A stretch of 64,000 nt of DNA, taken from contig NC_079209.1 of the NCBI RefSeq assembly GCF_026745355.1, forward strand, positions 47,752,461-47,816,460, read 5' to 3'. Position 1 is the first letter of the stretch; every line of letters begins with the position of its first letter. Below, one piece after another: positions 20,689-32,736 of this stretch. The position numbers were made by a program, and so were the translations under genes. Origin of the DNA: Beta vulgaris subsp. vulgaris (Eukaryota; Streptophyta; Magnoliopsida; Caryophyllales; Amaranthaceae). The notes under the pieces were generated by a model. It was not told the origin of the DNA. It saw only the letters and a program-made list of their open reading frames with translations, and searched no databases.

Positions 20689-23600
20689 AAGGGTATGGAT
20701 TTCGATCTAGCTTTCCCTTCTCTATTTTGTATTGTATATTTTGATGTTTCTTTCTCATGTATGTCATTGAGATTATTACTATTTGCTCTCCTTGCTGCTT
20801 TGTTGGGAGAGCTAGCTTAGTGGTAACTAAGGAAGAGGACCTGCTCAAACTATTGTCCTAGTCCTAGTTAATTGCATAATTTGAAGTTTTTGGTGTAAAA
20901 TTTATTGCTACTGATGCTATTATAAGCTTACTTGCTCGGAATTTTCAGATTACCTATCCTAAGATATTGATTACTTGTGTGTCTTTTTTTGAAAAACCCA
21001 CATCCTTCAGGGAGTATTAGACAGCTATGAGAGCTATGACAGCTATGATATTGATTACCTGTGTGTGTGGTTTTGAAGTGTTATCTACAGAGTGTAGGGG
21101 ATAATGTTGCTGATAATGCTTTGGGTTCTGTTCCATTCGCCTAATGTTTTAATAATCTGAAATTGTTTGTACAGATAAAACTGATATACACGAGCCAGTG
21201 TAACATATATCCCTAATTTCCCCACAAATTGCAAATGGATAAAAGCAAATTGTGGTCGGTTTTGAGCTATTTTGGGCCCATTTTGGGTGAATTGTGAATT
21301 GGAAAAGCGATTTATATTGAGATTTATGTCACACTAACACGATCCACTATTGTTTTTTGTATATGAAGTTATTAAATTTTACTTCATAAAACTGATTTTA
21401 CATATTTAAATTTATTTTTGTTGATACAAAGTGATTTTATTTCTGTTAAGTCGAAGAGAACTTAAACTTGCACAATTGAGGTGAAATATTGTAATAATAG
21501 ATGAGAGATGAGGGAGATGATCCAACTCCAAAAAAGTAGAATATTACTGCAAGACAATATCAAATCGTGGTCGGGCACAAAGAATATGATATTCGAATTC
21601 TGTGGAGGTTTAGGTACCTATTAGGACCTGTAAGGGATTCAATCATTCAAGTGTGAAGGAATGTATATGGGTCTAGCCATAGATACTTAAGGAGTAATTA
21701 CCTCACTTAGTCCTTAATCAGTTAATCCAATGTTTAATTTGGTTCAGTGTCTTGTTCCCGTAGTTGTTTGGTGCTATTGCTTAACAATTAAGGTCTTTAA
21801 AGCTGCGTTAAGGTCCTTAAATAACTACACTATTTCGGTTTTTTGATTCACAAACTAGCACCCGACCTGAATATTTGATGCAACAAAACGGCCTTGCATA
21901 CATTCTGTTCAGTTCTGGGTGGAATACTGTCCCTTTTATAGCTTCTTTACCCTCTTATAAGGCGCTAGACGATAAACTATGTGGCTGCATTACCTTTTAA
22001 GCCTTAGCCAATTTTGCTGAAGGTTAAGGTCCCTCCATGCAAGTCCATTTCACAAGGTCGCAGCAACGTTTTCCAGTCATACTACTAGCTTTGGATGCTA
22101 CTATAACATGTCCTGACCCCCTAAAAATTTGTGGTATAATATCCATCCAAGTGGAGGTGGTACTGTTTTTTTCTTGCATTGTTCTCTCTCCACATTTTAA
22201 CTTTCCATCACCATCTCTTGGGTATTTTAAGATGGAATCCATTTACTTCCTCCAGATCTTTGTATGTTTGACCATGTTCTAGTGCATAGATGGATGCGCA
22301 ATATATTTGAAGCTTTGCTTACATGAGTATTTATTGGATAAAATGCCTAGCTGAACCTAAGATAGGAACTTATTATGATCGAATGCTTTGGCATATATAA
22401 AGTGGTCCATTTATCTGTTTTGTCATTTAAACTACAAACCCGAGAGGATTCTAAGATATTATGTGCGCGATGCATAAAATATGACCTTTATTTAAGGTGC
22501 GTAAATAAAGCGGAGCTCTTTATCAACTCTTTGTTTTTCTAACTCGACCTATATTTTGAGTGTGGATGGTTTGGTCCAAGCTAGAAAGATGATTTTTGTA
22601 ATTCTTATCTGAATGTTGGACAGCCTTTTATTTATTTGACTTGGTGGGATGTTCTATTCTGAACTTGGATACTGTATGGTTTAAATCCAGAACATAAGAA
22701 ATTATGTGAAGTAAAATATTTTAATGATGGGTTGGCTAATTTGCCTGTTTTGATAATTTTATCTCTCATTGCTATTGTAGCAATATCATGTTTTTTTTTG
22801 TCAGTTTCTCTCTTTTTTTTTTTTTTGCATACTCTTGGATTTACTCACTTCTCTTGAGGTATGTACTCCCTCCGGTTTTTATTAGTTTATCCATATTCCT
22901 TTTTGGTATGTCCCTTATTACTTTACCCCTTTCTTTTGTTTCTATTTTTGGAATGGGACCACTAACTTTTCACCACACATACATTCAACTTTAATATATA
23001 AAATAATAGTTTCTATTTCTTTCTATGACCCACAACATAATTTCAACTATGTGCAAAAGAAAGGGGTAAACTAATAAAGGCCGGAGGGAGTATTTGCCAA
23101 GTTTGTGGAAATGATTATAGTGGACCTTTAATGGACTTTGCTTTTTAAGTTTATCTTTTGAAATTTTATTTGATATTGTGTACTCGTATCCAATTTGGCT
23201 TTGATAAAAAAAATACAAGGTCATGCTTGATTTATGCCTTGTTAAGTAGTTTCTGGGATTATGTTATGAACTTCAATTTTTAAAACTCGAAATGTAACTA
23301 AGAAGTTAGTTATTCCTTAAAATGTTTCTGATAATTAGAAGGCTCTCGAAGTCCAGAACTATGTTTAGTAAGTAAAGTATGACCGGGCACATATTGTAGA
23401 TAAAATCCAACTTCTTTCGCACATAATTTTACACTCTTAACTACTTCGAAGACGTTGTGCTCATCTTTAGAGAACTGTCTGAAAAGGGTTACATGTAGTT
23501 CCTCAGATTGACTGTCTACTTGGCAGGGGTATCAAATTTTGTCTGCGTGGACATGTTGAGGTACTAAATGCATTGTCTTTTGCAGATGATGATTCTTTTC

Positions 23601-24180
23601 TGGTAATTTAGCTTTTAATATGGATTTTTTTTTGCCTTTCGAAATAAAAAGTATGGATCCCCCTCCCCCGGTTCATCTGCTTATCTTTCTAATTTGATCT
23701 TCGTTTGAGATGCTATCAAATAATGTTCTTAAAGGTATTCGTTTGAAAAAAAGACTTAACACAGGACATTTACTTAACTCACTTGTATGGGCTCTATCTC
23801 ATTTTCTCTAATGCTATTTTACAAAGTATTTTTGCAGTTTAGGAGCCATACTCTGAATTGATCATCTAATATTTGATGCTGCAGGTCAGCGAGATAGTGG
23901 TGAAGAGAGACATTGCTTTGGCTGTGTTGATTAAGCAGGATTACAAAGAGAATTATGCTGGGATTGTGATCATCGGTCCGTGATTTTGTAGTTGAACTCG
24001 TGCTGGGAAATGTCTATTTTTCTCCGTTGCAGTAGAGACTCTCGTAATATGTAGAGCTAAAGCTGAAACCGAAGGGTTTTAGTGAACCCCAAATTTTGGT
24101 TGCTGCGAATAACAAGTTGTTTGTGTGTTATCAAAGATATGTGATACTATATGGTTTTCTAACTTGGATTATATTTATTG
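20689..24180 (+). other. eIF3d 3' region: possible 3.2-kb 3'UTR intron and terminal exon
   Basis: Four bases after the stop is AAAAGG|GTATGG, a fair splice donor (GT at 20693). At about 23884 there is TTTGATGCTGCAG|GTCAGCGAG, a good acceptor, followed by less AT-rich sequence to about 24150. A 3'UTR intron is therefore plausible, but I infer it from splice motifs only. The sequence after the acceptor is open for about 32 codons (VSEIVVKRDIALAVLIKQDY...) before a stop. I do not recognise it. The interval contains a Stowaway MITE at 22866-23090 and otherwise no gene. Confidence 0.4.
22866..23090. mobile_element. Stowaway MITE, 225 bp, TA duplication
   Basis: The left end CTCCCTCCGGTTTTTATTAG and the right end read in reverse (CTCCCTCCGGCCTTTATTAG) are classic Stowaway (Tc1/mariner) termini, flanked by TA at 22864-22865 and 23091-23092. 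It lies in the putative eIF3d 3'UTR intron. Confidence 0.92.
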
Positions 24181-25736
24181 TCATAATGTATTTCTTGATT
24201 CCATTAATCAGTGAAATCTTGATGTTGTTTTGTAAATTTATTATCGGGGTCTTCTTTCGTTTTTCCGTTTTACTCTCCTCACCTTCATAACCACCAGACG
24301 CAGCCTGCATCAATAGCACCCAACTACCCCTATATTTTCATAGTCTTTGGTCTCTCAGCTTCTCCTTGCCTTCACGGTCATCCGACGCAGACTGCGTCAC
24401 CAGCGCCCATTACCACTACTTCATAGTCTTTGTTCTCTCAGCTTCTGCCATTCACTTCCTTTCACTTCAATATGACCCAAATTGACCACCAACCAAATTA
24501 GGTCTAGCGATAGCAAGACACTGCTACAGTGTAGAGGTGTAGCTGATTTGTTTTGATTAGGTTCATGGCCAAATGCTCCAATGGCAAAGAGAAGTTAATT
24601 TAGTGATTGCATTATGCAAGTACAATTAAATGCATCATGCATGATCACTTCGATGAAATAGGTGGTTTTTGTTTTGGCAAGGTATTGAATTGATGGGCTT
24701 AAAACTAGCGACTACATTGTTTACAGATAAAACACATCTTAATTGATTATATTTGTCTTAAACATTTTAAAATCAAAGAAAATGTATATATATTTAATCG
24801 GTAACTTGTGCTTTAGTTTTAGACTCAAGGTTTTTGTCTTAAACATTTTAAAATCAAAGAAAATGTATATATATTTAATCGGTAACTTGTGCTTTAGTTT
24901 TAGACTCAAGGTTTTGCTTATTAGTGTCACTCTTATTTAATACATTAAGGTCTCGTTCTTTTGAATTGAACTGAACTAAAATTAACAGATTGAACTGAAT
25001 GAAAACTGTGAGTGATAATTGTTTTGAAATTTCATTATTTCAAACAAAGGAATTTAAAATGAAATTATGTCATATTGATATATATAACATAAAAAATTAA
25101 GACGTGTTTTTTGTCTCTGAACTTCCATGATTTACAGCCTTCAAACCCTATATCTGTCCCCTTGTTTACTTCTTCCCTTTCGACATCCCTTTATCTCCTC
25201 CTTGAACTCTTCGCATCTTCCATTTTTCCTCATGACCCATACACAATTTTGGCCCTTTTGCGTCAAAGAAGACATTTATAATTCTTGTTCTTTGTTTCTT
25301 CATACTACTTATTTAAAAAAAATTCTTTTAAAAATAGCTAAATTAAAGCTAGAATATATATATATTTTTTTGATTCAAGAGAGGAGAGAAATTCCAACAA
25401 AAAAAACAATTAAAGCAAAAATTACACTACTAATCAAACTACAGATGGATAAGACGTGACAAAGCCACACTTCTACAATTCTCCTTTAAAAGACGAGTAA
25501 TACGACTAAGCGCTAAAGAAATACCGATTACCTGAATGAATAACAGAAGCTTACATTCTTTAGTATTATCTTTATATGATCATAATATTTGACCATGTTT
25601 CCATTTATTAGTATATTTTTTTTGGAAATACTATAAAAGAAAGTGAAATGAATCAAAAATAACTATAGATTGAAAATATATATCCTAATCTAAACATTTT
25701 AGTCATAAATCTCAACCTTAACCCTTTCATTTCAGA
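24181..25736. other. Intergenic region between eIF3d and the DUF3007 gene
   Basis: It holds an 81-bp tandem duplication (24752-24913) and one end of a TTCAGTTCAATTCA-type MITE at about 24955-25000 (TCTCGTTCTTTTGAATTGAA). A near-repeat of 'cagactgcgtca' type sequence occurs at about 24295-24400. The 110-codon frame at 25127-25459 has low-complexity ends and no recognisable domain. No gene supported. Confidence 0.45.
24752..24913. repeat. 81-bp tandem duplication, two copies
   Basis: Two near-identical head-to-tail copies starting TTTGTCTTAAACATTTTAAA at 24752 and 24833. The period of 81 is a multiple of three, which gives repetitive open frames on both strands. The near-identity implies a recent duplication. 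Confidence 0.92.
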
Positions 25737-26017
25737 TAGAGGTGATCATGGGCCGGGTCGGGTTCGGGTCGGGCCGTAGCCAAGATATTTTGCCCATTGG
25801 TCGGGCCGGGCCTGGCCTAAATTCGGGCCGAATTTTTGTGTCCAAAGCCCGCTATTTCGAGCCTAAATTAGCGGGTTTTTGCGGGCCAAAGCGGGCCGGG
25901 CCAAAAAATAGACTAAAAAGTCGTTTTTGGCTTGCCCAAAGCCAAAAATACGGGCGGCCTGAAAAATCTTCCCAAAATCCGGCCCAAAAGCGGGCCGGGC
26001 CAAAATGATCACCTCTA
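25737..26017. mobile_element. hAT MITE, 281 bp, GGGCC-rich
   Basis: The inverted termini TAGAGGTGATCA / TGATCACCTCTA are exact over 12 bp. The flanks are ATTTCAGA (25729-25736) and ATTTCTGA (26018-26025), an 8-bp duplication with one mismatch, as in hAT elements. The interior is made of repeated CGGGCCGGGCC and GGCCCAAA motifs in both orientations and is far more GC-rich than the flanks. Open frames inside come from these repeats. Confidence 0.85.
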
Positions 26018-26025
26018 ATTTCTGA

Positions 26026-26482
26026 TCGAATTCGAATCAAATAATAATTACGGGTCTAACAGTAACTTTCACAGTTTACTAGAACAAACAAGTTACCACC
26101 TAACTCTGGAAATACTTTGTCTACTCACTAGTTAATCTACTCACGAGATATATGAAGTCAAACTCAACAAAATTATTTATTTTTTAATTATCTATTTTTG
26201 ATGAATAATCTACCCGATGAGTAAATGTAGCCATCTCCCACCTATTCTAACACTATCCCAAAATTGAAGATAAATAAATCTAATGATCATTATTCATTCA
26301 GGTAATCGGTAATCCACATTCCACAAGAGAAGTAAAGCGTGGCGGTTTGTCATCCTTCCAAACAATTTACAACATTCTTCCATCCTCTCTTTCCTCATTA
26401 TTCACACACTCAAAATTTCTTTTTTTTTTCTCCGCCATTTTTACTTCAATCTTCAAAGTGCGCAAAAACTTTGAAGCTGAAA
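26026..26482 (+). promoter_or_regulatory. Promoter and leader region of the DUF3007 gene
   Basis: The unique-looking spacer between the hAT MITE and the ATG at 26483. TC-rich leader sequence is seen from about 26350 to 26460 (for example TTCTTTTTTTTTTCTCC). No certain TATA box is assigned. The open frame starting at 26339 reads into exon 1 in the same frame as MTAAIANLQQ, so an upstream start is formally possible, but the ATG at 26483 gives a typical transit-peptide start. Confidence 0.4.
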
Positions 26483-29400
26483 ATGACAGCTGCAATTGCT
26501 AATCTTCAACAACTTAATTTTGATAGCAGGGGTATCATCAGTTTCACTGCACAAACTCTATCATTTTTCCCTCCTATTAACTCTTCTCATCACTCTCTTT
26601 TTAGAGGTTTGTACTTCTTTTTACATAGTTGCACATAATTTATTTATGTCATTTTAATGTTTAATGTTGGTTTGTCCATAAATTTTAATTACTTGGTTGT
26701 TAGAAAATGGTGATTTTACATGTGATTATTAATTTATTATTGTGGTAGGAATAAGGAACACAGACATTAAAGGGTTTCTTTTTAATTGTAGGTGGAATTA
26801 CTTCTCAAATATGGGGTAAAAAAGTTACAAATTTGAGGAAGATAATGAGCAACAAGAAATTGTTGTCTAATAAATCCGTGGTTACAAGATGCAGTGGTAG
26901 TTCTGGGTCTAATGATACTGTGGAAGAGTCTTCAAGTCAAGATAAGGCAAGCATATTGTTTCAATTTATCCCTTGTTTTTTTTGTTCTCTTACGCATTTG
27001 TTTTGATTAATTTTTATGGGTTTTGTTGGTCTGTATTTAAGCATTAAATTTAACCAATTAGTACTTGGTCCAGTAGTTTAGTTTGTATCTCCATGTTGTC
27101 GGATCAAACCCCACTAGAGTTACTCCCATTTCCCCTACTCCCAAGGGGTAAACTCCGGGCAGGTTGACATGTGCGAGGTTTTGGTTTGGTTCCTTTAAAA
27201 AAATAAATAAATTTAACATTAAATTAATTTCTCAAAATGGTATTTAGTTGGGATTTTTCATTTTAGGGTAAAATCATGAGGTGGTTGGGAAAATTCTCAT
27301 TAGTAACCCCGTGTTTTGGCTAATTATACTAGCTTTATATGCACGCGATGCGTGCGTCAATTTAAAATAGTGCCTTGTATCCACTTAAAATACAAAGTTG
27401 AAATGGAAACATTCTTAAATTGTTTTCTTTTGTAATTTTTTATTCCATTAGATCATTAAGGATAGTATTTTTAAATGGGGACACCATCTTCCTCCCCCCT
27501 TCCTTTATATAATAGAGATATAGTAATCAAGGAAATGATTTATTTTATTGAATGACTCTAGATTATTGATTATTCTATGGAGTGACAAAATGATGAAATT
27601 TGCTAAACTTTTCTGCTGATTAAACTATTTGGAGGTTACTTAATGTTAAACAAATACTAGTACATTAGAGCACAATATTACATAAAGAATAACTTGGCCT
27701 TCTTCCGTATGTTGGTGTTGCTTCAGGGGTCGGGAGGAGGGTTGTTCTTTTTGTTTCGAGCTTTGCGTTGTGGTTTCTGTCCCTTTTTGTTTCTTCATTA
27801 TGCTTGGCAGAGAACAATTATGAAGGCACTCACTTAGCTGCTTCTCTACTAAACTTTACATTGGCATGTAATTTTGTGAGATTATAGGATTGTTTTTTTT
27901 TGAGATTGAGGGTTTTGTACTTGCGTTTTCCAAAGGGTGAGAAGTTTAGTTGTTAATAAATTGTCAGTGATGGTGATTTGGAGGAAGAAGCAATTCTTGG
28001 TGGGTGGCAAAAGTGGCACAAGTTGCTTACAAACCAAACCAAACCAAATTACACAAACTTGGCTGCAAACATATATATGATATTGGTACAAGTCCAAGTC
28101 TAGACTATTCCATTTCCCAGTATTTTGGACGAATTTATGTATTCATTAAAGCAAATGGGAGATGAACTCCAACATGCATGTACCAAGTATCATGCTATCA
28201 GCAAGCATACTCCAAGTTGGCAAGTGATACGAAGGGTCCATACAACATAGTTTACAAAATTACAAATGCAAGGTGTTGGAATTTGATTTGCAATCACCTT
28301 GAGCCTTTAAGGACTGATATTCGCTCTTAACTCTATTTTTTCTTAACTCGGTTCGGAACTAACATTCCTATCACGGCATTTACTAGAATTTGAACTTGAA
28401 AGGTGAGATTGTGAGAAGCAACTAGTTTTTACTTTATGGATACGAAAGAGAGATGTATGCCCTAATGCCCACACATGCTCCAGAAATAGTGAACTGCCTG
28501 TAAATTTTTTATCTTGTCTGTGAGTAGTTATTCTGTACAAGCTTGCATGCTAGGTCAGACCTCTTATCAGGAGACCAAAATAATGTAATTTGCCTTTTTG
28601 TTATGCCCTAGTATCTTCAACTTAAAAAAAATCATGGTCAGGTTTAATTAGCAAACATCGATTGTAGTCAGTAAAATCCAGTTACAATCAGTTAAATTCA
28701 ACTTCATCCTATGATAATTTCAATCTAGTAAAATATCAGGTGAAAAGAATAGGCCCTTATAGAAAGGATGTCTTGTTTAGAAGAACTATAGCCATTCTTT
28801 CCATCCTGCTGACGGCTGCTGTCCTCCAATATGTCCGGTACTCGAATAACTTGTGTGTGTGCGTTATCCTTATGGCTAGAGGGAGTATGAAAAGAAATTG
28901 AGAAACATACAGTTTTAAAAAAGATAATGCTTTGTGTGTAGTGTTGCATAAAGGATTAGTTGTTTGTCTTTTAAACCTAGGTTGGAAGAATCATCAAATA
29001 GATTGTACTCCCTCCGATCCTAAATAAGTGTCACATTCTTTTTTTTTTTCATGTAACCCGAATGCGCTTTTTTGATCATTATTAGTTTTATTTGCGCACA
29101 AGTAAAAATTATATAAAAAATGATATTGTGAAAGTAAATATTGAGGCGAATCTAACAAGATTCACTTGATTATGTTTTTCTTGACAAAATAGTGAGAAAA
29201 TAGAGTCAAAGTTAGTTGACGAATAATGTCAATTTACTCAATTAACACTTATTTAAAAACGGATGAAGTATTACAGGATAATAAATTGTGTTAGCTTGTA
29301 CAATAGTTCACTATTTTGTACAACTTACAACTTAAGTTACGCTCTTACAAAAAAATCCGACTAGTATCATATGCTCATGTTATAATTTTAAGAAGTGTCG

Positions 29401-32308
29401 GGAAAGAGACCTCACATACTCAACTTTTATGCAAAATAAAACTTGTACAACCTCATTAAGTCACATTGTAATGTGATTTTCATGATATGGCCATAGATAG
29501 AAATAACATTAGTGAAATTGCAAAGTGAAGAAGGCATGAATTATGAGATACCCGGACGGTACATGCATATATGTCATTAATCAGAAGATATATTTAATAG
29601 ACTATCATGTCTAACATTCTAACTTTTTTCGCATGTCAATAAACGAATATCTTTTAATGACAATAAGATCCATCTGTACCCCCACAAGACAAGAATGGGG
29701 TTCAAAAGCTCTTTGGCGTAGCGATATCATATGATTATATCCTCTTTAGAATATATCTAGCTAGTTTTCTCATCTTTAAATGTCAACACTGAGGCCCAGA
29801 GCTTCTCTTCTATCAGGTGGCAAACTTCACTCCTGTTTGACTTCTTTCATGATGATGAGTTAATTGCAACTATTTTTTCCATTTATGCGAGCTCCAAAGG
29901 ACACATGCAAAGCTTGGGAATGTTAGTGAAAGTAGACAGATCTCCAGATGTGGTGGTCATTAAGAAAGAAGGAAACCTTAAAGGAAAAAGTGTTGCTACA
30001 GTCCGATATTTTTCAGTTTACAAATTTAACTATACCAACTAGATACTGCAACTATGTTGCATTTTCCGGATGCCAGGGCTCGTGAACTCTTGCCATCTTG
30101 ATGAGAATGCTGCAACATTTTGAACCGTGTTTAAGTAGCTGTTAGCTTTAGTATATTGCGTTTTCTTTATAGTATTTTTGAACTGGCAAGCGAATGGTAT
30201 GAGATTAGTTATGGGCATAACTTGTGTTGCAAGACCACTTTGTTACAGGGGATAATGTTATCAGAGTTTAATGATTCAATAATTTCAATTCATTATTTTT
30301 TATGTATTACCTGCTATCTGATTGAATAAGTTCTGGTGCTGACATTCTCAATTAGCAGGCGGAATTTGGTTATAACAGGAAGGATGTGTTGCTGATTGGG
30401 TTGGGAGTAACGTTTTTTGGAGTGGCATTGAAGAGTGGATTGGAGGTATTCGAGCCTTCTTTTAATTCCTAAACTCAGACAGTAACCTTTTTCATTTTGT
30501 TTTGTTTTATACATTCACCTTATGAATCAAGTATCCTCTATGGCTCTATCCAATATACAATGTCTCCTTCAATATTTTGCGATTTCTACTGCTATAGAAG
30601 ATGTTGATATCTAGTTTCAGCTCTTTGTATATTTTTGTTGCATTGTTTGGTTATTAGGTCATGAATAGTTTGTCTCACAATGGTGTTTTGGGCAGTTTTT
30701 TGGAGTTGACCCATTACAAGCAGGAAATGTTGTTCAGCTATTGGTAGTCTTGGGCATGACAATTGGATGGATTTTGTCATATATGGTTCGGGTTGCAAAT
30801 AAAGACATGACATATGCTCAGCAGTTGCGGGACTATGAGAGCAAAGTGATGGAGGTAGGTTTTCTTCCATGTTTGTCTTTCTTAGTCTTGGCATGTCTGT
30901 TTCTGGAGCGCTGCTCCTTCTGCTCAATCCTCCAATATAAATCTCAACTCTGTGTTATTAGAGAATAATACTAAGTCTGACTACGCACTTCAAAACATGG
31001 TCCGTAGCATTTAGGAGCTGGAATCTACTTCAGATCTAATCACCTTATCTTACAGTTTTTCCTCATGTTTTTCCATCTTGGCTGAAAATTTGAAGGATTT
31101 TATCAGAGATCCCACCTCTAAGATGTTATGATCATTTTGGAAAGAGGGTACCTTAACTTGGGAGTTTGAAATAATTCAAAAATGGGATAAACTACCAGCA
31201 AAACTTGGGGATTAATTTTGTAGATTTAAATGTGCAAGTTGCTTCACTGAGAAAACCATTACAAAAGAAGGAAAAAGAAATTTCAGAACATTGACATCTT
31301 GAGGAAAGTTAGATATCAACCACTTAGGAGCCACTATGAGACACACCCCTTATTTATTCTCTCTCCAAGATGCATACACTGATACAAGTCTGCAGATATG
31401 GACAATCTCAAGCCTATGGAGTGGGTCAAATGGGCACTTTGGTAATTGTAATTGATTAATATATACCTCTTTGGGACCTTCTTTATCACCTAATTTCTTG
31501 TTAAGTTTTTCAACTTTGATGTCTCAAGTAGGGATGCAAATGGATGATGGTCTGATGGATCATCCATCATCCGCTTAACCCGGTTTTATTAAGCGGGTGA
31601 AAACCGGGAATAAATGGATGAAAAGCGGGTGGCGGGTGATGGATACGGGTGAGATTCTCGAGTAAACAATTTGTCCCATTCTGGTACTAGCTTAGTAAGC
31701 AATGCAACATCCATGTCCAATATGATTTTTGTATCCGTGAAAGTTTTAAAAGAATATGAGAATAGGCTTAGGCTACCTGAGTATGAGAATGAGAGTTATG
31801 ACCAGTTAAAGACCCAAAGAAGGTTCTATCGCAAAATCAATTCATAATGAGAGAAGTATTCCTCGTGCTTGTAAGGTGGTTATTTGCTCTTCTGTTCTCC
31901 AATGCGGCAATGCAGGACAATTCACATGTGCACAAAAAGGGGTTCAACAATACCCTTTATCAATTCAGATTTTGACACGGGATTAGTATGAAAAAAGAAC
32001 TACAAGTAAAGTAAACTTCTATCACATAAATTTTGTTGTTCTTGCCTGAAACTCTGCCTTCGCTCCCATTCAATGCTTTTTTATACGAACGGAATTGGTG
32101 GTTGGGAACTTGGGATTGCTTTTGATTATTTTTGTTGGATCATCATTAGTTGGGTTCATCTATTGTCAATATTCTTTTATTCTTATTTACGATACGTTGC
32201 ATTTTATAGAAACGGTTGGAGGGCCTTACTGAAGCAGAACTTCAAGTTTTACTTGAGCAAGTTGAGGAAGAGAAAAGAAGTGTGGCCAACCGTAAGCAGG
32301 TTAATTAG
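26483..32308 (+). CDS. Chloroplast-targeted DUF3007 membrane protein, five exons
   Basis: Family of unknown function found in cyanobacteria and plastids. Exons: 26483-26606, 26792-26946, 30359-30445, 30696-30854 and 32210-32308, all joined in phase, giving 207 residues. The N terminus (MTAAIANLQQLNFDSRGIIS...) is Ser/Thr-rich and poor in acidic residues until about residue 85, as expected of a transit peptide. The conserved part starts at about residue 97: YNRKDVLLIGLGVTFFGVAL (first hydrophobic segment), FFGVDPLQAGNVVQLLVVLG then MTIGWILSYMVRVANKDMTY (second segment), QQLRDYE, and the C-terminal LTEAELQVLLEQVEEEK helix. Two membrane segments suggest a thylakoid or envelope protein. Intron 2 (26947-30358) uses a GC donor (AAG|GCAAGC) and a tandem TAGCAG acceptor, so an extra Gln at the junction is possible. 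Introns hold a SINE, a mini-Helitron, a Stowaway and a hAT remnant. The family call is from memory of the conserved core. Confidence 0.85.
27055..27208 (+). mobile_element. tRNA-derived SINE, 154 bp, in intron 2 of the DUF3007 gene
   Basis: Flanked by a perfect 9-bp duplication AAATTTAAC (27046-27054, 27209-27217). The A-box-like TGGTCCAGTAGTTTAG and B-box-like GGATCAAACCC near the 5' end fit a tRNA-related head, and the 3' end is an A-rich tail (TTTAAAAAAATAAAT). No coding capacity, as expected for a SINE. Confidence 0.8.
27329..27518 (-). mobile_element. Mini-Helitron, 190 bp
   Basis: On the minus strand it starts A|TCTCTATTATATAAAGGAAG (27518) and ends with hairpin GCACGC-ATC-GCGTGC, spacer ATATAAAG and CTAG|T (27329). 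These are the 5' TC, 3' hairpin plus CTRR and A/T target rules of Helitrons. It sits in intron 2 of the DUF3007 gene. Confidence 0.88.
29008..29268. mobile_element. Stowaway MITE with one eroded end
   Basis: The left end CTCCCTCCGATCCTAAATAA is canonical; the right end reads in reverse CTTCATCCGTTTTTAAATAA. It is flanked by TA at 29006-29007 and 29269-29270. In intron 2 of the DUF3007 gene. Confidence 0.85.
31532..31668. mobile_element. hAT MITE remnant
   Basis: TAGGGATGCAAATGGATGAT followed by GGATGATCC / GGTTTT..AAAACC / GCGGGTGG words in both orientations, like other TAGGGNTG hAT elements here, but no matching right terminus. In intron 4 of the DUF3007 gene. Confidence 0.5.
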
Positions 32309-32736
32309 CAATACATGGTTAGCAAGTGAAATTACTTTTTTGTGATCAAGATAAAATGTGTATAATATGCTTCATATTGGTTGGAGGTTTGTGGTTATAT
32401 GCAATGGTATGCCTATGTGAGTTGCTACTTGACAATCACAACTCCTACAAAAGCCTCAGTTTGTACATTATTGGTCAGGTTGTATTCCTTGCACTCAATG
32501 GTTGCATTATTTGCAGCTTATACGTAGCTAGTGTTGAATTTCCCAGGAACCTACAATAGAGAAATTTAAGATTAACAGATTAAAGTTCCTCCAATTTTTA
32601 TTTTTATTTTGTTTTCAGAAATTCCCAAGTTATATTAAAATCTTTTGTTTATAACTGTCTGGGAATCAAGAAAACAACATGCTCTTAGTGTATCTAAGCT
32701 TAATGGGCTGTTTGGTAAGTGATAATAATTAATAAG
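32309..32736. other. 3' flank of the DUF3007 gene
   Basis: Probably 3'UTR and spacer. A GGGCTGTTTGGTAAGTGATA motif at 32705 looks like the left end of a hAT-type MITE whose right side lies beyond 38102, cut by the insertion of the element at 32737. The 77-codon frame at 32326-32559 has no recognisable domain. Confidence 0.45.

Noticed and set aside
25742..26040. 88- and 62-codon frames rich in Gly, Arg and Pro
   Set aside because: Come from the CGGGCC repeats of a 281-bp hAT MITE with an 8-bp duplication.
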